From NCBI RefSeq assembly GCF_037975245.1, contig NC_092562.1:19915054-19979053 (forward strand): 64,000 bases of DNA. The letters are read 5' to 3'. Both the position numbers and the translations under genes were made by a program. Positions 14,531 through 27,400 of this stretch are shown piece by piece (the first letter of the stretch is position 1; every line of letters starts with the position of its first letter). The stretch comes from Apostichopus japonicus. Lineage: Eukaryota; Echinodermata; Holothuroidea; Aspidochirotida; Stichopodidae. The notes beneath the pieces are model-generated. The model was not told the DNA's origin, searched no databases, and was given only the letters and a program-made list of their open reading frames with translations.

Positions 14531-16032
14531 AAAGCCAAGCCCATCTCTCTCTCTGCCATGTGTTTAAGCCTAGATCACTCTTGGCACAGTATAAGTGAGA
14601 ATACTAAAGGTTGTGAAAAGACTGGCAAACCTGTCCGTCATAAATAGTCAAACCAGATCAGTTTTTCCCCTAATCTGTCCTATGTATATGCATGGTAGAC
14701 TTCATAATGATTCTGTACAGTACTGTAGGTTTTATTGATGCAGGATCATTATATCATCTCATCTTTCTTCTTTCTACTATATTATTTTTTGATATCCCAT
14801 TTGTCAATTCTACCGTACCTATATATTAGGACACTACCAGGTGCTAGAACGAATGCAAAAACTCTATGCGTGAATGTGAGTTTTTCAGTCATGCACGAGT
14901 ACATAGATTTGTTAAATCCACTGAAAATGAGTACAAATCCAAGATTGTGAGTTATAAATATGAGTACAGGCTAATATGCTAGAATAGGAGTACAGGTTAA
15001 AGACCCACTAGTTACAAGTCTGTCTTCTGGCAGTTATCAGACTTGGAATATGAGTACAACTCCAAGAGAATGAATACAAGAAGAATTCCCCTCGGTACGA
15101 ATAAGAACCCAAGGCTCTAAGAGCGCATTAGTATGAGTACTTAATTTTGCACTAGTTTGCACTAGAATGTCTGTTGGATTTACAAATTAATAAATGCAGT
15201 AAGTACAAGTACAAATCCCTGGGTGGGGGGGGGGGAAGGGAGTACAAGTACAAACAAGTATGCTAGAATTCAAGTACAGATTTACTACAAATCTGCATGT
15301 AAAAGGGAACAGTGATCTGGACATATACCGTTAATTTGTTGCAAATTGTTAAAAGATGAGAAATTTAGTAGAATGTGTAAAAGTAAGTTGGCCTGACGTT
15401 TCGATCCTAGCAGGACCTTCTTCAGAGGCTGAATGACAAGTAACAGTAACAGAAGGGACAAAAACAAGCACAGAATACAGACCGGTTAACCTGTATCACA
15501 GGCTCTCTAGCCGATAAGCAGTTTGCTAACAGTTTTATTTTAAATTTAGTAGAAGTACGGTTGCTGGTCATTACTCTGACTAAACCCCCTTGGGCGTCTT
15601 AGAGAAGGATATGATACAGTACTTCTGGCACTTTAAAACTGTATGCTTTTATTTGTTTCCCTCTGACTTGCTCCATAAACACAAAAAACCACAATTTAAA
15701 GACTAGTCAATTTGACTTAGCATAGGGAATCAGCAACACAGCTCAGAACAGATTGCAACACTTTTACAGATTCCTTTAACATGTTGTAACAGGACCCTAA
15801 ATAAATCCTATTCTGTAATAGATATGGCAATTGAAAAGGAGCAAAATGGGGGTGAAGAAAAAAAGGAAAAAAGGGGAGAAAAGAAATCACATACTTTCAC
15901 ATTTCCAATTCCCCTCTTTGCCCTGAATCCTTTAGAGAAAAGAGTTTGTGGTTTCTAAGCCCGATAGGAGAAGCAAATCTGCTCTTTGTGATGCACTCAG
16001 TTGGTTTATTTCTACATTCTTTTCATTCCTAG
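14531..16032. other. Non-coding DNA upstream of the signal-peptide exon
   Basis: Between about 14880 and 15265 the phrase GAGTACAAG/GAGTACAAAT recurs many times at irregular spacing, which looks like a decayed tandem repeat. A G run lies at about 15226-15235. No gene is supported. Confidence 0.4.
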
Positions 16033-16340
16033 GCTTGTTGCGGAAACCAGTGTGGTACCAGTCTGATATCATCGTCTACGGTCGTCCGTTGCAGGGGCAC
16101 AGGGGAAGAGAAAAAGATATGAGAGCATAAGTGGACTTTGCAGTTCACTTTTCATGATCTAGCTTCAGGATAGGAGTTAAAAGACAAAAACACAGAGGAA
16201 CAATTTTTACCAACTGTGACAGCTCAAAGTTTGGTAGTTAAAGTGTTCTACACACTGAGAGGAATTCATTCATCTCCCCGTCTGTTAGAACTTCGATGAC
16301 GGCCTCTCGTACTTGAAAGTTATCCCACTGGAAAAGCAGG
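16033..16340 (+). promoter_or_regulatory. Probable 5' untranslated region or promoter-proximal DNA of the signal-peptide exon
   Basis: This stretch precedes the start codon. It could begin as an internal 5' UTR exon, because a pyrimidine-rich tract ending in AG (16021-16032) forms a plausible 3' splice site. No TATA box or initiator could be fixed with confidence. A tiny upstream frame runs from ATG at 16296 to TGA at 16314-16316 (MTASRT, stop). It is in frame with the main start and ends 24 bases before it, so it could damp or tune translation. Confidence 0.4.
16296..16316 (+). promoter_or_regulatory. Short upstream open reading frame in the 5' leader
   Basis: ATG ACG GCC TCT CGT ACT TGA encodes six residues and terminates 24 bases before the main ATG, in the same frame. 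Its ATG has T at -3 and A at +4, weaker than the main start, so leaky scanning or reinitiation would be expected if the leader includes it. Whether the mature 5' UTR contains it is not shown by the sequence. Confidence 0.4.
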
Positions 16341-16416
16341 ATGGAGTGGCGTTTAGCTGTTGCCTTCATTTTGGCTGCTGTATCAGCAGCCTTGACTAGC
16401 ACAACTGTCAATGGTG
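16341..16416 (+). CDS. First coding exon of a secreted or membrane protein (partial gene)
   Basis: The exon encodes 25 full codons plus one base. The product begins MEWR, followed by a hydrophobic core LAVAFILAAVSAAL and a polar stretch TSTTVNG, which is the classic n-h-c layout of a cleavable signal peptide. The start is well fixed: it has A at -3 and G at +4, and an in-frame TGA at 16314-16316 rules out a longer N-terminus. The exon ends at a strong 5' splice site (GTGAGT from 16417). The junction is phase 1, the usual phase for an intron that separates a signal peptide from extracellular domains. The mature protein is not visible, so family and function are unknown. The rest of the gene probably lies downstream, possibly beyond the window. 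The alternative is chance, but start context, upstream stop, hydrophobic core and donor all agree. Confidence 0.72.
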
Positions 16417-19400
16417 GTGAGTAAAGTTGTCTTGGTTGTTATTTTTTCTCCGCTCTTTTCCTTTCTCTCCACTTTTCTTGTCTCTCTGAGGGCTTTTATC
16501 GCTCCAGGGAGAAATGCAGAGGTATTCAGAGATGCTACAGTCACTCACTCCTCTCATGGAATATATATACCAAGTGTTACAGTGCTCAGGGTAGTTAAGA
16601 GGTCAGGTTATCCTATGTCAGTCGGTTGGCACAATGGATTTGACTGACAGGGGGGGGGGGTGGGGGGAGAAATACTTGCCCAGAGAGACAGGTAGGAATT
16701 ATTGTGAGGTACAAAATCAAGCAAAAACCCAGCTCTGAAAAAGTATTCTTGCCTGCCTTGTATTATCACCTGAGGGAGAGAGGGGGGGATTGGAGGGTGG
16801 AGGGTTGGGGAGGAAGGAGAGAAGAAGGTAAGCTGGAGAGGGTAATTTCTGCTGTATATGACCGGTACTCTCTGCTGGAATTCATCAGCTTATTGATGAG
16901 CATTGGTTTGGTTTTGTCAACGACTTGGACATTTTAATTTGTGCATATATATGTAAGTACCTGTATTACACGCTCATATGTGGAAACCCAGGCTTTGACA
17001 CCGATGTTCATGAAGTTTTCAATCTACCGTTTTTTTTTAGTTTGGATGTAAACAGGAGCAGTTTGGAGGTAGGTCTATCGAGAGACATGTCCGGGCTTTT
17101 ACAGTATGTCTGACACTGTTGTTCTACAGTTTTGTGGGACACAATGTTAAAGTTCCTAGTTGTCTCTGGAGAATGTGAGATCACATTTCTGAAACCCATC
17201 ATGGGATTGGCTCAAAATCCTACAAAAATACTGTACACTCAAGGGTAAAGTTGCCTATGCAGTCAGACAGGGTTTCATGAATTATTCATGACTTTTGAAT
17301 GTCGAGGGTCTTTGTTCTAATAAGTTCCCGACTGAAGTACCCCAAGTCCAGGATGTACAGTCTGTTAAAGCGCCTGATGTAGGTCAAAGCGGTCCCAGCT
17401 CGTCCAGTAAGATTGCCTTACAGAGACATTCCATCCATGTTAATCAAGATTACTGAGAGATTGAGTGCTAGGGAGGAGGTGGGGGGTGGAAGGATGGGAT
17501 GGGGGAATACAAATTTCGACCGTCACACCATGTTTGGTAAGTTTGATCAATAAGGAATCGGGTTCATCTCCTTGGCAGGACAGGTTCTCCTGTTTAAAAC
17601 AAAATAGCTTTTCATCTGTGGAAATTCTGTTGTAGTTTGAAGTGTGATGTGATTTTATGATGAAAAAGAAAAAAAAGGAAAAAGAGACTTAACAGTAGCT
17701 TCAACAAATGTATAAAAAAAACCAGCATTTCAACAAGAAATGTCTTTTCGATAAGAAATGCTTTTGTGTCCCCTACAAACTTTCAGATATTTCCTTGGAA
17801 TGTTGAAAAAGTTGAGGACTTTAGAACTATACACATGATGCTTGCACAATAATACATTGTGACAAGGGCTATAGGTTCTGATTATGATAGAATAGACAGG
17901 CTTTACCGCAATCATGGAAAACCCTCCAAAAACCTGTTCTGAAAAACGATATTCATACAGGATAATTCATCTTGTGTATCACATAGCAAATGGTTATGTG
18001 TGTATTGCAAAAAAAACAGTAAAATAATATACTGTAAACGTCTCAGGTTTATTTTACGCAGAATCTGATATGATATTCATCAGTTAATTCAGAATTCATA
18101 AACCTCATAAATGCTGTGCCACTCAAAATGTAAATGTTTTCACTTAATTATTTCTGTGACGTGCATAGTATAATTGGTTTTCCCTTCATTTCATATCCTT
18201 GATAAACTTGATATCTAGCATAGATGGTTGGTTGCATAGATATATTCTATAAGCTTTCCAAGGTCTGATAAATGGGGGGGGGGGGGTGGGGGGGTGGGGG
18301 GAGGGGAAGAGAAAGAAAGAGATAAGAAGAATCTGAACCAAACAAATATTCTATTCAGACCTATAAGATGTATCGCGTATTGATATTAAGGACTTGTAGC
18401 GTAAATAAGTTACTGAAACTGTCAATTACGTGTCATCCTAGTGATATTCTGATATTGATTAAAAAAAAAAAAAAATAGAGAAATAAAAAAGGAAGAAAAT
18501 AAATTAGTTTTAGCACTTTTCAGAATATGATCTATGGAAACTATCAAATGCTTGAATGATGCGATGTTTTGTGCAGTTCATTGAACTTGCCATATTTTAC
18601 AGCATATCTTTTTTCCCCTTTGAAGTTTTTGAACGATTAAAAGTTTGTTCTGCTAAATGTCAGACAAGTGACTGAGATGAAGTGTAGATGCTTTTCATGG
18701 AGACATGTAGATGAATATATGCAAACAGTTATAATGCAAATTAAAAAAAAAAAAAAAAAAAAAACGGGGGAAAAATTAATTCTAATTATTTGTGAATGCA
18801 TGCATGATCAGGAGTCCCAAAGTAGTCAGGCGGCTGCAATTGGATACCTCGGCTGACTTGTAAATGAAAAGCGTTGCCGCTCTATCCCTGTCTCTCGTTC
18901 AGCCTGACATATGAGCACCCTTCTGCATCTTTTCCATGCTTTGGAAAGATTGATATCTAGCATCTCATTTGAATGGAGAGATAATTTGGAGAAATTGTAG
19001 ACGATCAAAAGTACACAGAATTGGGATGAGGAGGAGGAGGAGGAGGGAGATGGAGACTGCAGAGAGGAGCCTAGAATCGGCAGAACGAACACGAGACGTA
19101 TCGTTTTACTGACCGATTCTTCTTAGTCTCTTTAAATCTCAAATACTGGATTGTACCAGATCCGTGGAGTCGATTTTGCGATAGTCAGTCTCGTGGCGTC
19201 TCGACCATGGTTATGAATATTAAGCTGTGAGACATCTTCAGATTAGCCAGCTGATAACTGTAACACAAAATTGCAAACATGTGTTCGTCAGTTTTTGAAA
19301 CAAAAATGCAGTTCCTAAAAGTCTTGTTTTTTCTTCTTTTTTTTGTGGCATTTGTAACATGTATCTGATGTTGCTTAATCAATGTCATGAAAAATAAACT

Positions 19401-22400
19401 AGGTTAGAATGAAATAAAATGAAATAAAGTAGAAGATAAGAATTTATCAAAATGGGTTTTAGCCAAATGATAACCAAGCATAATCCACTGTACATACAAA
19501 CATTTGTGCCACAGGGTCCAAGTTTTGACTTACCCGAGCAAATGTTACCTCGCAGTGAAGAGTGGATATAGGTTAAAGGTAGTGATATGCTTTCTCTTAT
19601 CCCTCCCTCCCATCTGACCCCCTCCCCCATCTGACCCCCCTCCCCCTCAAAGAAATAATAGTAATACTTTGTGGATTTGAAGTTCAGAACAGTGATTAAT
19701 TCTTAATGAATTGGATTGATGAAAAACAGCCACAATTCACCCCAAAAATGCTGTTTCAGGGCTTGAAGATGGTAGCCATTGTTGGAAAATGAAGAATGGA
19801 CCTGGGAAAGATACAAGTTTGGTTTGGTTGACGGGGGGGGGGGTGGGGGGGGTGGGTGGGATAAGAGTAAATATGAGGAGACAGTCAAGAATCGTCACTC
19901 ATAAATTAAAGCAAACATGTCAAGCTTTGGTGGGGTAGTGTTATGTATGTCATTTCAGTTAATCTCATGGATCAATTGAGTACTTGTGAATCATCTCTTT
20001 TGCTACTGTATGAGAACAGTTGGAGTAATGCTTTTATAATTCAAAAAGGGAAAAAGGGCAGGAATTTTTTAGATCATGGTAGCATACTTCCACATAATTT
20101 AGTAGTCTGTATTTAAACATATAACGATCCATTAGGCAAAGTTTCACTTCACTTGTTTCATTTTGATAAAAAAAATAATAAAAAAAAGTAACAGCTTCAA
20201 GGCTATTTTGATTCTCTTTATTTTAAGTTCATTCTGGTTAAATTTTATACAAATTCTCGCCAGTACTTTAATTATCATGAAAAGGCTCGCTTTCTGCAGT
20301 AATATACTGTATAATTTTAAATCTAACGAGAAAAATCTTGACAGCAATCATAGAGCAATGTCTTGCAGAATATCTAGAGTTGACAAACGAAATGGCCTGC
20401 AACAAGTGGCTGTAATATAAATGTCGCTGACATGTTCAACTACTGTAACATTTCTTTACTGTCTAAAATTCCCCCAAATTCCTATCAGGTATTCCATATT
20501 TGACAAAGGCTTCCTCCTTTTCCAGACAGTTTGCTTGTAAAATTTGCGGGGCTAATAATCAGTCCGTCATGACCTGGCTGTCATAAGGCTGGAGTGAACT
20601 GACAGTTCCTCTCGATAACCTGAGTGGCAGAGGGCTTTAGACTGCAATCTTTTGGAGAAAAAAAAACTTTGTCAGAGATGTGATAGGAGGGGTATTGTAT
20701 TCTCATTAAATTCAAAGAAACTCTTTAGTTGCAAAGGTATGACTAATCAGAGAGATAAAATACTAACAATTTGGATCAGCGATTTATATAAAGGTAAGGT
20801 TTATCTGAGATTTGTACACATATATTCATTTCCAGAGATAGATAGATCGATAGAGAGAGAGAGAGAGGTAGGTCATCCATTGCAGGTCACCAATGGTGTA
20901 CATTTATGTATGTAAGGTGTTATGACCTTGTAAAAGATATTTGCTTGCTAGGATGTCTCTTTTGAAAGGTTTGTAATATAGAGAAACATATATAACCAAC
21001 TGTGTTGCTATTTGTTTGCTTGCTTCTACCTACAGTTTCAAAGAGGGAGGAAAAAGACAAAAAACATTAATGTTAGTGAGACAATGCGAGAGCTAAAGTT
21101 GGCCTTGCACTTGCTCGGTTAAAGAAGAGTCTTTAGAATTGTATACTTTCAAAAGAGCTTTTGCAGTTCACTACTATCCAAACTGTTGCTTAATTTCGGA
21201 AGAAACTCGATTTTAACATGCAGTACGATCCAAAAGGGCAAACATATTGTATCACATCTGGGGTATATATCTTAGTTTGAATGCATGGTCAGGGTTTGTC
21301 ACTTGTCAAGCAGTATACTATGTATGTAGCTGTACACAAATATTTCGCAAGAAGAGGCGTGAAAGTATGGAAGGGGGACAGTTAGATTGACAGGCAATTT
21401 GAAATTGTCATCTATTATGTGGTCACGCCGTATACCAATGTTTCCCTTTACAGTCCTTTTTAAGACAAGGGTGTGAAGGTGCCATTTCATCCCGACATTA
21501 AAAAAAAGAGGAAAAAGAAAAACATGACTGGTAGATTAATTGCTACTTGGAGTCTTCTTTACCCCGTCACCCTCTATAATGCAAGGCTATTTAAATCAAC
21601 ACGATAACAAAACTGTGCATTTCACACTCCGATAGGTTTTGTTATATAGTGACAAAAATCCTAACCAGAGGGGTTTTATTTTCATTTCATAGAGGTTACA
21701 AAAAAAAATTTAAAAAAAATTCTTCATTCAGTAATCCAGCTTGTTTCCCACAAAGGCACTTCTGAAGGAGCCCGATATTATTTTCAAATATTCTGGTTCC
21801 TTTTGAAGGGGCCCTTTTGTTGCTATTTTTCTTTTTTCGGGGTCTGCCCAAGCACAGAATGGACTGGTGGAGAATTACAGCCTTTTTTTACCCCAAGGCT
21901 GTGTTTCATAGAGCGCATGTTGAAACTGTGCTACGGAACAAGTTAAATGCACTTTTACTATTGCTATTCCAGTAAGTTAAGTTTACACAAAGGATAGATC
22001 ATTCGGAAAAGAAGAAAAGGGGGAAAAAAAGAAGAAAAAACAAGTACTTCAACCTAAGAGGGGGGGGGGGCACTTAAGTGACTACTGAATACTTTAACTT
22101 TGAGAAAGTCCCCATCATTATTGTTCGTTGTTACCAGCCACAAACAGCCTTGTTGTGTATGCTGGATGGTTTCATTCTTCCTCCTCCTCCCCTCCCTTCC
22201 CCTCCTCCTCCCGTCAGAAAATAAAGGAAAACATAAAAGGTTGAAATATGAGAAAAACTAGAAGGAGAGAAGCAGATATATGGTTTATAGGGAAAAAGCA
22301 AAAGAGATATATAAATAAGCTCAATTGTTATAATTCTACCAAATATTTGTTGTTGTCTGTAGGTGAGAGGTACATGAGTGAATGAGTGATAAACCAAATA

Positions 22401-24420
22401 GTGTGTACAGTAGTAAGCTTCAGATATGTGGAATAGTATTTCACAATTGGGGGTGGGTGGATCTGTATAAGCCTGGCATAGTTAACAGATGAAAAGTGGG
22501 GGTGGATGGGTGGGTCTGTCCAAGCCTAGACAAATCAATATCAACTGTTTGCTTGATTTTTTCCTTGCTATTGGTAAAAGCAATTAATTGATAAGGCACC
22601 CTAATCAAAAAGTCAAGTGACACTTAAAAGAGTTTGAATTTGCTCCTGCACTTATATTTAATTAACGTTAGGGCATTCGGGCGACTGATTGCTAATGATA
22701 TAAACATATTGACCACAGTTGTGGTCGAAGATGCGTCATAGCAAGCTGGATGTATTTGTATAATTCCGTACACACTGGCTCACGTTTGTTATTAAAAAAG
22801 TTCTGTCTGATGAAAAAGAAAAAAAAAACTTTGCCAAAGGTGTGATAAAAAATCAATATTTTTTTTACGGATGTTATGTGTAAAATATGTCATCATTGGT
22901 TCTTTTGTTTATAGCATACCTGCAATAACTCTGCAATGTAGTTTTATCTACCACTTGAGGCACATCTGCATAATGTAGTGTGAAAAGCTTGTACGATTCT
23001 CCGGTCCGCATTTTTTAAGATTATTGCTAAAATTCATATCGGTTGATGTTCTTTGAAATGATTTACAATATTCAAAGCTTGTTGCTTCAGTTCTTATATT
23101 GGTTATTTAGGTGAAACAAATAACGCATGTTTTTAACATCATTAAAATTGTATTATATTTAATTATATTAATCCTTTACAGTTTACTCAAAGCCCACTCA
23201 CGATGGTCACCCAATGACTCGTAGTTACTCACCAACACCAACACCAACACAAGGAATTTAATTTTTTTCTGGGAGTAGTGCTAAATATTTTAACAGCGTA
23301 TTTTTAACAGCCACAGAACATAGATTTACTAGTTGTTAGTCAATTGAAGAAGCATCGTTAATTCATCGTATATTGGTTCTGTGTTTCAGTAGGTCAGTGC
23401 CTTCCACAGTCACATATTGTAATACTGCTATCTCATATTAATACTAAATGCCTATATATAGATCTAGCCATTTACACAAAGCTTGCGTCTTACTATGATA
23501 TCTGCTGAATATAGTATTGATTAGACACCCCTGCTAGAGCGTATGACCTTGCATGTTTGATGTATTTATCACACTCGATGCGAAATTCTTCCAAGCGTCA
23601 GCTTTGTACTATCGCTCAAAGATGAACGATTTTGTGCACTCTTTTTTTTTTCACTCCCGATTGATTCACATCATTAATTTAATAACTCTGTTGCAAAATT
23701 GATGGGTGCTTTTATTACCCAGAATGCACTATTGCCATGGTTATCCCGCTCTTTGTGCAAAGTGAAGCATTTACTGCCTATAATAAACAAGGGGAGTATT
23801 TAAAAGTTTGATGTTGTTAACCTGTAGTGCTCACTTCAAAGGTGTCTGTGATCTGGAAATTTTATTTTGGTAATATCACAAGTTAGTTTCAAATTAAGAG
23901 GTTTTGGATTATGTAGTTTGTCTTATCTTGTCTTTGGTTTTGTTTCTTTGTCTTCTTTGTTGGCTGCTTTTTGTTCATAATTTTTAGTGAGATTTAATCA
24001 ATCTGACATTGAATGCACAGGCTTAGCAGTGTATATATACACTCCTGTACTGTGCCTGATTTTCTGTTGCCTATGCACTGGTAATAACTGTATTGGTTTG
24101 TCATTTTGCAATGAATTGTCTTTCAAATTTGAGGGTCAAACCTCAGTTAATGTCTGAACAGGGAAAAAAGTAGGCAAAGTTCTGTAAATTATTTTACATC
24201 AAAAGACAATTTTCTTCCACCACATTTGAAAATTGTCATGTGCAGTTAATAGTGTACATATCATAGCAACCACAAAGATTCATTCCGTTTTTGTAGGCAT
24301 GACAGCAAACTTGAAACGCACTACTGTACATATAAATATATAGCAATTTGGGAATGATTATAATGATGTTAATGTTCATTTGAAGATTTATTAGTGTCAT
24401 TCAGAATATTAACATTTTTA
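16417..24420 (+). other. Probable first intron (5' part) with G runs and simple repeats
   Basis: It follows the GTGAGT donor. It contains long G-rich runs at about 16650-16668, 18275-18305, 19833-19860 and 22061-22070, an A run at 18743-18764, a GAG array near 19027-19046 and a GATA/GA array at about 20838-20867. No internal exon was recognised. The intron status depends on the exon call. Confidence 0.4.
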
Positions 24421-24490
24421 CTCTGCTTAACTGTCTCCTCACAACCTCAACACTCTTGTTGTACTATGCCTAGTGTGAACTGGTAAATTT
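24420..24490 (+). repeat. Dispersed short repeat, copy 4
   Basis: The order of blocks is conserved with the copies at 33981 and 34676: CTGTCTCCTCACAACCT, then ACACTCTTGTTGTACTATGCC, then TAGTGTGAACTGGTAAATTT. It has no terminal inverted repeat or A tail. Confidence 0.55.
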
Positions 24491-27400
24491 TTTGGTATCC
24501 AACCTCAGCAACCAGTCACTGCTGGTCAATAACCCTTCTCATTCTATCACCCCAATGTGCCTAGAATTTTTTATTTTATATTCATGTGGAGTTTCATCTG
24601 TTCAAATCTACGAAAATAAACTTCAAATTTGCTACTCTAAGAAGTTAGAAATTTCACAATAGAAATAAATAGTACAGTGATTTGAGAGCAAAACTTGAAA
24701 TGTGTTAGAAACTTTTCTGGTGAGGACTTGACTTGGCCTTCAAATTTAGTGACTTAAATTGTTTACAACTAAATATAGGATATCTTCTTGTATGATGTCA
24801 TTATTGTTGTATGTGCCTCATAGTGTAATTCCTTAATAAGCTGAATCAAATCCCACCGTCCTTCTTTTTAACCCCTACTTTGAATTGCAAAATAAGAGCC
24901 TGATTTCCTCCTTTGCAGTAAGAGATTTGCTACTTGTAACAGTGGACAGTGTTCTAATGGTGGAGGGGCATATATGCACCAAAGTCACAGCTTACTCCCC
25001 TGTGACCCCAAATCCACTTTTAATTGCCTTTCTTTCTTTGATATTTTTTATCCTGATTTATATCATTGATAGAGCTGCTTGATGGGCTTTACTCTACTTA
25101 CTGGTTATTTAGATGGACATTCTTAGCATGCCTAGCTAAGAGGAGCTCAATGGACCATGGTCAGTAGGATAAATGAAGATGATGAAGGGGGGGGGGGTGA
25201 AAGGAAGGAAAAAGATGAGAGTACACTTCAACTTCTTCATCTGGTCTTGTCATCTCTTAAATGCTTAAGCTCTCTGTAGAGTTTATTGCAGGGTGACCAA
25301 ACTTTTGTAATCTTGAGAGCAGCCATACAATAAACTTCCTTTTCCTCTTTGAGAGCTGCAAGACATGAACAATGTCAATCAATAAATTCATCAAGAAGTA
25401 ATCAATCAATCAATAGTTAAAGGAATAATTTATCCAGCATTAGAGAGCAAAGTTTGAAGTGTAAAGTGTATACAAGGTAAATAATGCAAACTTGCAAAGA
25501 TGTTTGATAACTTTGTACATGTATGATGAAACCATGGAGTTTTCCATGTTGAATTAGTAACCCAATTCATAAACCTTGAATGGTGATGCGTCGTTAGGTT
25601 ATTAGGTTATGGATTCAATATTTTATATTTGCTGCATTTGTTAAAAACCAAATCTTAATAACAGAAAAAAAACATTGTAATAAATAGAGAAAGCCCTCAG
25701 TGATTGGAGCACATGTGGCTTGATGATGTCATATTCAGACTCGATCACAGCTTCAAACTTGTGTGTGAAGGAACATTAAACAAAAGATATCTCACAATGG
25801 AATAACATTTTTCCTTAGCTGCATGTTTGGGGAAGTTGTTACATACATAGCTGATCATTCATGATAGAACTTAAGGTTTTGTGTAGATCTCCTTGAAGGG
25901 GATGCTCTGGTCATGCTGTATTTTGGAATCAAATCAGCTGTAGAAAAATCCCAAAAGTGTGGGTTTACACTTGTTAAGTATCTAACGAAACTAGCCTGAA
26001 TGGAAAGGTGAAAAGTTCGATCACCCTTAAACGGCCTATTTGAAAAATCATCAAAATCATCAAAAATTGAGAATTTTGACATGTAAATGGCAGAGCCTTC
26101 CTGTAATGCAAATGGTGAAGATGAAACCTATGTAACCACATAAACAATGTAGGGGTTTGTTGCATACACACGCAAGTACTGCACAGCTGTGACTACAAAT
26201 TTCCATTGTGTAAACTAGGAACTATTTTCATGTCTATAGGGACATGCATGAGAATTCATGCTCAGGCAATGAGAATAAGCTATCATTTAGGAATATGTGC
26301 AACAAATCAGAAGGAACAGGAACTGAATGATGATTGGAAGGAGAGATTCAATGGAGTGAGCATGCATGGCTAAAGGATACATCTTAAAGGATAAAGAAGT
26401 AGCGACTTGTCAGAAGAGAGACTGATATATGAAATATTGGTTAATTTCGTTACAAATAATTTAAGCCCAAACCATTTAATTCAACCAACATATATCCATA
26501 ACCAGGCAACACAGAAGGGGGGGGGAGGGGGGGAGGGGAAGACAAAACACAGCCACGGATCTATTTGAACTGAGGGGGAAATGGTGGTAAACTTCACAGA
26601 TTATCTGCAGGATGAAAATTTAATACTCTCAACAAGTGATGATGGTCTTTGGGTAATTTCTTTGTTTTGTTTATCCAGTAATATGATTAATGAGATCCAA
26701 GTTTTGACAGACTTTGATCATTTTGTTACTAAAACTAGAATGGCTAAAATTTTAGAACTGACAGGGTGCGATTGACCTAAAGATTGATGTAGTTTAATAA
26801 ATCCATCCTAGCTAGCATCTGCCTGCTGTAAATCTTAGAAGGTCAAACTGACAAGAGATGCAATTAAAAGGAATGCCTGAGATCCATCCAGCATTATTTG
26901 GGTATGGTGTTGGATGTCTATTTGATAATATGCATGTGTGTATAATTTATATGCAGTACTATATATCATATATATGATGGTTGCTAGGTTCAGAAAGTCA
27001 GTAATAGTTATCAACAAATTGTACCTCCTTTAGCAAGAGAAGATACCCAGTTTGACTCGATTGAAATGGAGTATTTTACTTATTAGTAGTTGCACATGGA
27101 AGAATATGGTGTTTTAATAAATTTCAGTCGTTTGATTACAGGAAAAGAAAACCAAATAATTTCTGTGTGATCAGTGTGTGAATTTTTTCGTTTTTTTAAG
27201 CTGTGAGTTGTACGTCTCCTCCTTCCTCTCATATTCCCCTATACCATAAGAACACAGATAATGCCCGGGATCTCTCTTCAGAAACTTGCACCCCTTTCTC
27301 TGTACCCCATCAAGTTCTCCAAAATAAAACCACAAAGTCTTGATGTAATGAAGGCAGCTTAGAGGTCTATGTCAGGTTTGTTACATTCTTTAGCTGTTTG

